Below, one piece after another: positions 39,624-44,489 of a stretch of 44,489 nucleotides of DNA. The number at the start of each line of letters is the position of its first letter. Positions within the stretch are counted from its first letter, which is position 1. The notes below the pieces were generated by a model that was not told the origin of the DNA, made no database searches, and saw only the letters and a list, made by a program, of their open reading frames with translations. Source of the stretch: Dehalococcoidia bacterium (lineage in GTDB: Bacteria > Chloroflexota > Dehalococcoidia > GIF9 > AB-539-J10); the NCBI GenBank assembly GCA_003567655.1, contig PWZA01000008.1:1-44489 (forward strand), read 5' to 3'. The translations under genes were made by a program, and so were the position numbers.

Positions 39624-39652
39624 TTGACAGGTTGCCTGAGAAGGTTTATCAT
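39624..39652 (+). promoter_or_regulatory. Near-consensus internal promoter for the alpha-operon half of the cluster
   Basis: TTGACA-N17-TATCAT in the infA-rpmJ gap. Confidence 0.65.
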
Positions 39653-39683
39653 ATCAGGGTTTGTCTATGTGCGGTGAAGGAAG

Positions 39684-39797
39684 ATGAAAGTACGAGCTTC
39701 GGTAAAGCCGATATGCAGGAAATGCAAGGTCGTCAGGCGAGACGGTGTGGTCCGGGTTATATGTGAGAATCCGAAGCATAAACAGAGACAGGGATAG
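39684..39797 (+). CDS. rpmJ: Ribosomal protein bL36 (37 aa, zinc type; not in the supplied ORF list)
   Basis: [37 protein letters not shown]. Confidence 0.97.
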   Translation: MKVRASVKPICRKCKVVRRDGVVRVICENPKHKQRQG

Positions 39798-39802
39798 CAT
39801 AG

Positions 39803-39916
39803 ATGATCCTGAGCATTACAATAGAGACTCTGAACGCATGGCCCGGCCGGAGCCTTTGCGGCCTGGAACTGGAATGTGTTGGGCAATGGAGCTTAGACTC
39901 CGGTGTTAAAGGATAG
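39803..39916 (+). CDS. Candidate 37-codon small ORF filling the rpmJ-rpsM gap (uncertain)
   Basis: ATG...TAG: MILSITIETLNAWPGRSLCGLELECVGQWSLDSGVKG; no recognised family. Confidence 0.2.
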   Translation: MILSITIETLNAWPGRSLCGLELECVGQWSLDSGVKG

Positions 39917-39919
39917 AGA

Positions 39920-40309
39920 ATGGCGCGTATTTCTGGTGTAGATCTTCCTAAGGACAGGCCGGTTGGGGTAGCACTCCAGCGTATCTATGGTATCGGGGAT
40001 ACGTCAAGCCAGCGCATCCTCGCTGCCTGTGACGTCGACCCCGGTGTTCGAGTTAAGGATCTCAGTGAAGAGCAGGCGGCCCGAATCCGAGAAGCCGTCG
40101 ACAAGCAATACAAGGTGGAAGGCGATCTAAGGAGAGAGGTTCAGTCTGACATAAAGAGACTCATTGAGATCAGCTGCATCCGGGGCTTAAGACACCGCAT
40201 GAAGCTACCGGTTCACGGTCAACGAACACGTACAAATGCGCGAACCAAGAGGGGTCCAAGAAAGACAGTAGCCGGTCGGGGTCAGCGGCGCGGTATAGCT
40301 AAGAAGTAA
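39920..40309 (+). CDS. rpsM: Ribosomal protein uS13
   Basis: [51 protein letters not shown]. Confidence 0.98.
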   Translation: MARISGVDLPKDRPVGVALQRIYGIGDTSSQRILAACDVDPGVRVKDLSEEQAARIREAVDKQYKVEGDLRREVQSDIKRLIEISCIRGLRHRMKLPVHGQRTRTNARTKRGPRKTVAGRGQRRGIAKK

Positions 40310-40327
40310 GGAGCACGTTATCACATA

Positions 40328-40711
40328 ATGCCTAAGAAGAAGAGGGTTCGTAAGTCCCAGAGGAAGGTCAGCGAAGGAAAAGCTTATATCCAGTCCACCT
40401 TCAACAATACCAGTATTGCTATCACCGATATGCAGGGAAACGTGATTGCCTGGGGTAGTTCGGGTAGCGCAGGATTTAAGGGCTCCAGGAAAGGAACTGC
40501 CTACGCTGCTCAGCTAGCGGCCAGAGATGCAGCACATCGAGCAGTGGGAAACGGTATGCGCCGGGTAGAGGTGTTCGTCAAGGGCCCTGGCAGCGGGCGC
40601 GAGGCTGCGATCCGCGCATTACAGGTCTCCGGGATTACCGTGGCCGCCATCAGAGACGTGACACCCATTCCCCATAACGGCTGTCGACCAAGAGGTAGGA
40701 GACGGGTTTAG
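40328..40711 (+). CDS. rpsK: Ribosomal protein uS11
   Basis: [43 protein letters not shown]. Confidence 0.98.
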   Translation: MPKKKRVRKSQRKVSEGKAYIQSTFNNTSIAITDMQGNVIAWGSSGSAGFKGSRKGTAYAAQLAARDAAHRAVGNGMRRVEVFVKGPGSGREAAIRALQVSGITVAAIRDVTPIPHNGCRPRGRRRV

Positions 40712-40712
40712 G

Positions 40713-41345
40713 ATGGCACGTTACACAGGCCCCGTCTGTCGTCTATGTCGTCGCTTTGGTGAGAAGCTGATGCTGAAGGGCGAAAGGTGCCCCAGCGCCA
40801 AATGCCCCCTGGAAAAGAGGACCACTCCTCCTGGCGGGCGGTCTCAGCGTAGAGGTCGTAATGTCATCTCGGATCGTGGGCTCCAGCTGAGGGAGAAGCA
40901 GAAGGTCCGCTTCAGCTATGGTGTTCTTGAGCGACAGTTCCGCAGGTTCTTCGCAGAGGCAAAGAAGGGGCCAGGCACATCAGGAGAGAACCTTCTCATC
41001 TTACTGGAGAGGAGACTCGATAATACGGTTTACCGCCTAGGATTTGCCGACTCCCGTGCCCAGGCCAGACAGATAGTGCGACACGGCCATATGATTGTCA
41101 ACGGTCGAAAGACGGATATCCCTTCGTTTCTGGTCAAAGCTGGGGATACAATATGTTGGCGCGACACCAGTAAAAAGAACGAGTACTACAAGAGGATCGC
41201 CGAGGAGATCGAGGAAAGAACCATACCCAATTGGTTGAGCCTGGACAAGGAGAAAATGACAGGCAGGGTGGCGAGCCTCCCGACCAGGGATGACATTGAA
41301 GCGGGATTCAACGAAAAAGCTGTCGTTGAATTCTACGCGAGGTAA
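40713..41345 (+). CDS. rpsD: Ribosomal protein uS4, zinc-binding type
   Basis: [60 protein letters not shown]. Confidence 0.98.
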   Translation: MARYTGPVCRLCRRFGEKLMLKGERCPSAKCPLEKRTTPPGGRSQRRGRNVISDRGLQLREKQKVRFSYGVLERQFRRFFAEAKKGPGTSGENLLILLERRLDNTVYRLGFADSRAQARQIVRHGHMIVNGRKTDIPSFLVKAGDTICWRDTSKKNEYYKRIAEEIEERTIPNWLSLDKEKMTGRVASLPTRDDIEAGFNEKAVVEFYAR

Positions 41346-41348
41346 ACT

Positions 41349-42269
41349 ATGTCCGGATTATCTATCCCCACGGTGACATGCGTTGAAGGCAGCAGGAATT
41401 ACGGCCGGTTCGTGGCTGAGCCTCTTGAGCAGGGGTTTGGCACTACATTAGGCAATACCTTGCGACGCGTTCTTCTCAGTTCGCTGCCCGGTGCCGCGAT
41501 AACATGGGTCAAGATAGACGGCATTCAGCATGAATTCTCTCCCATCCCCTATGTGAAAGAGGATGCCATGGAGTTCCTGATGAATGTCAAGCAGATAAGA
41601 CTCAGCCCTCTTTCACACCAGTCCGGGCAGTTGACCATGGAGGCTGCAGGGGAGGGCAGTGTCTGTGCTGGTGATATTAAGCCATCCGCAGACTTTCGCA
41701 TTGTCAATCCTGAACTCTGCTTGCTTACTCTTGATTCCGATAAGGCCAGTCTCTACATCGAGCTTAACGTGGAGTTGGGAAAAGGCTATGTGCCAGCCAG
41801 GTCGACCGATGGTCTTCCGGCAGGGGCTCTGACAATAGACGCCATATTCACACCGGTTCGCAAGGTCAACTTCACCGTAGAGTCTATTAGGCCGGGCCAA
41901 GAAGAGAGCAAGGAGAGGCTGATCCTGGAGATCTGGACCGACGCTACTATTCCTCCCTGGGAGGCGCTCAGCCAGAGTGCTGGCATCTTGATCAACCAGT
42001 TCGGTTCCTTCAAGGATTTTGAGGTTCCGATGGCCAGAGAGTTGTCGGTCATGCCCGAGCAATATGATACTCCACTGGAGGAACTGAGCTTATCGACCAG
42101 GTCTTACAACAGTTTGAAGAGAGCGGGTATCGTCACGCTGGGCCAGTTGATGGAGAAAGGCAAAGATGGTTTGCCACCATTGCCCGGATTGGGGGCGAAA
42201 TCCCGGGCGGAAGTCGAGGAGTTGATGGCAAGACTAGGTTCTCCTCCAGTTCAGAACAAAGTAGAATGA
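41349..42269 (+). CDS. rpoA: RNA polymerase alpha subunit
   Basis: [39 protein letters not shown]-terminal domain [14 protein letters not shown]. Confidence 0.98.
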   Translation: MSGLSIPTVTCVEGSRNYGRFVAEPLEQGFGTTLGNTLRRVLLSSLPGAAITWVKIDGIQHEFSPIPYVKEDAMEFLMNVKQIRLSPLSHQSGQLTMEAAGEGSVCAGDIKPSADFRIVNPELCLLTLDSDKASLYIELNVELGKGYVPARSTDGLPAGALTIDAIFTPVRKVNFTVESIRPGQEESKERLILEIWTDATIPPWEALSQSAGILINQFGSFKDFEVPMARELSVMPEQYDTPLEELSLSTRSYNSLKRAGIVTLGQLMEKGKDGLPPLPGLGAKSRAEVEELMARLGSPPVQNKVE

Positions 42270-42619
42270 GACACAAGTTATCGGGACGGACATTGGGCAG
42301 ATCCACGGAGCACAGGCGGGCGTTATACCGCAATCAGGTGACGGCCCTGCTGCATCACGAGAAGATTTCCACCACCGAAGCGAAGGCCAAAGAGGTTCGG
42401 AGTCTAGCAGAGAAGATGATCACTCTGGGTAAGGACGGAAGCTTGGCCTCAAGACGGGAGGCTCTTACCTTTATCACCGATAAGAAGGTGGTTGAAAAGC
42501 TGTTTACTGAGATCGCTACGAGCTATGCTGATCGCAGCGGAGGCTATACAAGACTATTAAAGCTGGGGCCTCGCCCCGGAGATAATGCGCCTATGGTTCA
42601 AATTGAACTGGTTAAGTAA
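42266..42619 (+). CDS. rplQ: Ribosomal protein bL17
   Basis: [45 protein letters not shown]. Confidence 0.98.
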   Translation: MRHKLSGRTLGRSTEHRRALYRNQVTALLHHEKISTTEAKAKEVRSLAEKMITLGKDGSLASRREALTFITDKKVVEKLFTEIATSYADRSGGYTRLLKLGPRPGDNAPMVQIELVK

Positions 42620-43364
42620 GTTCATCCTGCTTCTGGAGTATGACGGCACTCAATATCACGGCTTTCAGTGGCAATACGGCCTGCCTACGATCCAAGATGA
42701 GCTGGAACAAGCTATAAGGCGGTTTTGCGGGCAGCACGGCCGAGTTATGGCAGCGAGTAGGACCGATGCCGGTGCGCATGCCAAGGGCCAAGTGGCAAGT
42801 TTCTGGGCAGAGTCCAGATTGGACACCATGACGATAGTCAGAGCATTGAATCACTATTTACCTGAGGATATCGCAGTCAAGGCGGCTTACAGGGCCAGCG
42901 ACGATTTCAGCGTACGTCGCGATGCGGTAAGCAGAGAATACCATTATCGTATTCTAAACAGCACAGTGCGATCGCCGTTTAGCCGGAGATTTGCCCTGTT
43001 CATGCCGGGAATGCTGGATATAGACGTAATGAACCAGGCCTGTCAGCTTATGCTAGGCGACCATGATTTTGCTTCCTTTGCCAGTGCCCTGGATGAAGAC
43101 AAGAGCACGTTTCGCAGTGTTCATGAAGCGGAGGTCAAGAGGGAAGGGCACTTCGTCATTTTCCGTATCGTTGCCAACTCCTTTTTGCCTCATCAGATAC
43201 GTAGCACCATAGGTCTACTGAGCAGGTTAGGACGAGGCAAGATGGGCCTTCAGGGTTTTCGTGATATAATGGAGGCGAAGAGTCCGGGTTTGGCTGGCCC
43301 CGTCTCACCGGCATGTGGGTTATGTCTTATGAGTGTCAGCTACCCCGAACCTTTGGGAATCTAA
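42585..43364 (+). CDS. truA: tRNA pseudouridine(38-40) synthase; true start may lie a few codons downstream
   Basis: [44 protein letters not shown]. Confidence 0.95.
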   Translation: MRLWFKLNWLSKFILLLEYDGTQYHGFQWQYGLPTIQDELEQAIRRFCGQHGRVMAASRTDAGAHAKGQVASFWAESRLDTMTIVRALNHYLPEDIAVKAAYRASDDFSVRRDAVSREYHYRILNSTVRSPFSRRFALFMPGMLDIDVMNQACQLMLGDHDFASFASALDEDKSTFRSVHEAEVKREGHFVIFRIVANSFLPHQIRSTIGLLSRLGRGKMGLQGFRDIMEAKSPGLAGPVSPACGLCLMSVSYPEPLGI

Positions 43365-43366
43365 GA

Positions 43367-43894
43367 ATGAAGACTTATAGTCCTAGAGCTAAAGATATAA
43401 GCCGAGACTGGTGGGTGATTGATGCCACTGATATGACCCTGGGCCGGATGGCGGCGCATGCAGCCCGCCTGCTGATGGGAAAGCACAAGCCAATATATGC
43501 CCGTCACATTGATACAGGTGACTACGTTGTGATAATCAATGCCGCCAGAGTCAGGGTGACCGGCAGAAAAACGGAACAGAAGATCTACTATAGACACACC
43601 GGATATCCGGGCGGCTTGAAGAGCCCCAGCTTCGGCGAACTATTCCGCAAGAACCCGACCCGTGTTGTCGAAATGGCTGTTAAAGGCATGTTGCCTCATA
43701 ACAGTCTGGGCAGGGCCATGTATAAGAAGCTAAAGGTTTATCCTGGAGATGAGCACCCTCACAGGGCTCAGACCTCAGCCGGCAGTGGCAACAACGAACT
43801 GTTATCTAAACGTGAAGAAAGAGGACAATCCCGCTGTGCTGAGGATGTCTCTGCCGACAGCGGAGTGTTACAGGGGAAAGGTGATACGAAATGA
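43367..43894 (+). CDS. rplM: Ribosomal protein uL13 with unusual C-terminal extension
   Basis: [85 protein letters not shown]. Confidence 0.97.
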   Translation: MKTYSPRAKDISRDWWVIDATDMTLGRMAAHAARLLMGKHKPIYARHIDTGDYVVIINAARVRVTGRKTEQKIYYRHTGYPGGLKSPSFGELFRKNPTRVVEMAVKGMLPHNSLGRAMYKKLKVYPGDEHPHRAQTSAGSGNNELLSKREERGQSRCAEDVSADSGVLQGKGDTK

Positions 43895-44286
43895 GCGAGG
43901 AAAGCTACATTTGGGGAACCGGTAAGCGCAAGTGTGCAATAGCCCAGGTAAAGCTACTGTCGGGCAAGGGTGAGATCATAGTCAACGACAAGCCATATCA
44001 GGAAGCTTTCTCGAGGCTTGACCACCGCCGCAAAATTGAGCAGCCTTTTCTGTCCACCGACACCATGGGCAGGTTCCGCGTCACCGTGAAGGTGAACGGA
44101 GGCGGTGTCAGCAGTCAGGCGGAAGCGATTCGCCACGGTATTGCTCGAGCCCTCGCCAAAGAGAACGAGCTTTTTAAGCCGATGTTGCGGAAGGAAGGCT
44201 TGCTCACTCGTGACGCCAGGATCAAAGAACGTAAGAAGTACGGTCTCAAGAGAGCTCGGAAGGCACCGCAGTACACGAAGCGCTAG
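43891..44286 (+). CDS. rpsI: Ribosomal protein uS9
   Basis: [43 protein letters not shown]. Confidence 0.98.
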   Translation: MSEESYIWGTGKRKCAIAQVKLLSGKGEIIVNDKPYQEAFSRLDHRRKIEQPFLSTDTMGRFRVTVKVNGGGVSSQAEAIRHGIARALAKENELFKPMLRKEGLLTRDARIKERKKYGLKRARKAPQYTKR

Positions 44287-44329
44287 TCGACTCATCCGGA
44301 TGGAGATAGCAACTCCTGGCCTCCTGCCG

Positions 44330-44358
44330 TTGCCCCAGAGATCATAAATAGCTATAAT
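44330..44358 (+). promoter_or_regulatory. tRNA promoter
   Basis: TTGCCC-N17-TATAAT, 10 nt upstream of tRNA-Gln. Confidence 0.7.
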
Positions 44359-44368
44359 ATTGGTCTGA

Positions 44369-44439
44369 TGGGGATTAGTCTAGCGGTAGGACGACTGACT
44401 CTGGATCAGTTAGGCCAGGTTCGAATCCTGGATCCCCAG
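44369..44439 (+). tRNA. tRNA-Gln (CTG)
   Basis: TGGGGAT...ACTGA-CTCTGGA-TCAGT...CAGGTTCGAATCCTGGATCCCCAG. Confidence 0.95.
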
Positions 44440-44446
44440 CTAATGT

Positions 44447-44489
44447 GGCGCATTCGTCTAGAGGCCTAGGACACCTCCCTCTCAAGGAG
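44447..44489 (+). tRNA. tRNA-Glu (CTC), truncated by window end
   Basis: GGCGCATTCGTCTAGAGGCCTAGGACACCTCCCTCTCAAGGAG with CTC anticodon. Confidence 0.8.

Noticed and set aside
1-44489. CRISPR arrays, prophage, transposons, toxin-antitoxin or defence systems
   Set aside because: No regularly spaced repeats, transposase, integrase, phage or nuclease/effector ORFs were found; the window is housekeeping in character.

Overview
The window looks like chromosomal DNA from one bacterium, probably Chloroflexota/Dehalococcoidia-like (inference from gene content, not tested). Main blocks: (i) minus strand 70-7394, a glycine cleavage plus lipoylation operon (gcvT-gcvH-gcvPA-gcvPB-lpd-lipB-lipA) behind a tandem glycine riboswitch (~7473-7665); (ii) a U32-like protein; (iii) a type II fatty-acid operon (two MaoC/hotdog HadA/HadB-like dehydratase subunits, plsX, acpP, FabL-type enoyl-ACP reductase, fabF, fabG) behind a consensus promoter; (iv) tRNA-Met and tRNA-Gly; (v) a B12-dependent acyl-CoA mutase (two separate subunits) with an acyl-CoA dehydrogenase; (vi) hppA, uvrA, an HD hydrolase and an MtnX-like phosphatase; (vii) a large str-S10-spc-alpha ribosomal cluster (24916-44286) followed by tRNA-Gln and a truncated tRNA-Glu. 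The best hidden item is a 31-codon ORF (29788-29883), absent from the supplied ORF track, wedged between rplW and rplB. It encodes [31 protein letters not shown], a close match to the mycobacterial bS22 / mitochondrial mS38 (AURKAIP1/COX24) family. Other leads: an attenuator-like leader before rpsL, a structured leader before the mutase operon, a predicted leaderless uvrA, mutase active-site substitutions arguing against methylmalonyl-CoA, loss of rpmD from its usual slot, and an internal near-consensus promoter before rpmJ. All calls are by eye; no searches or folding were run.
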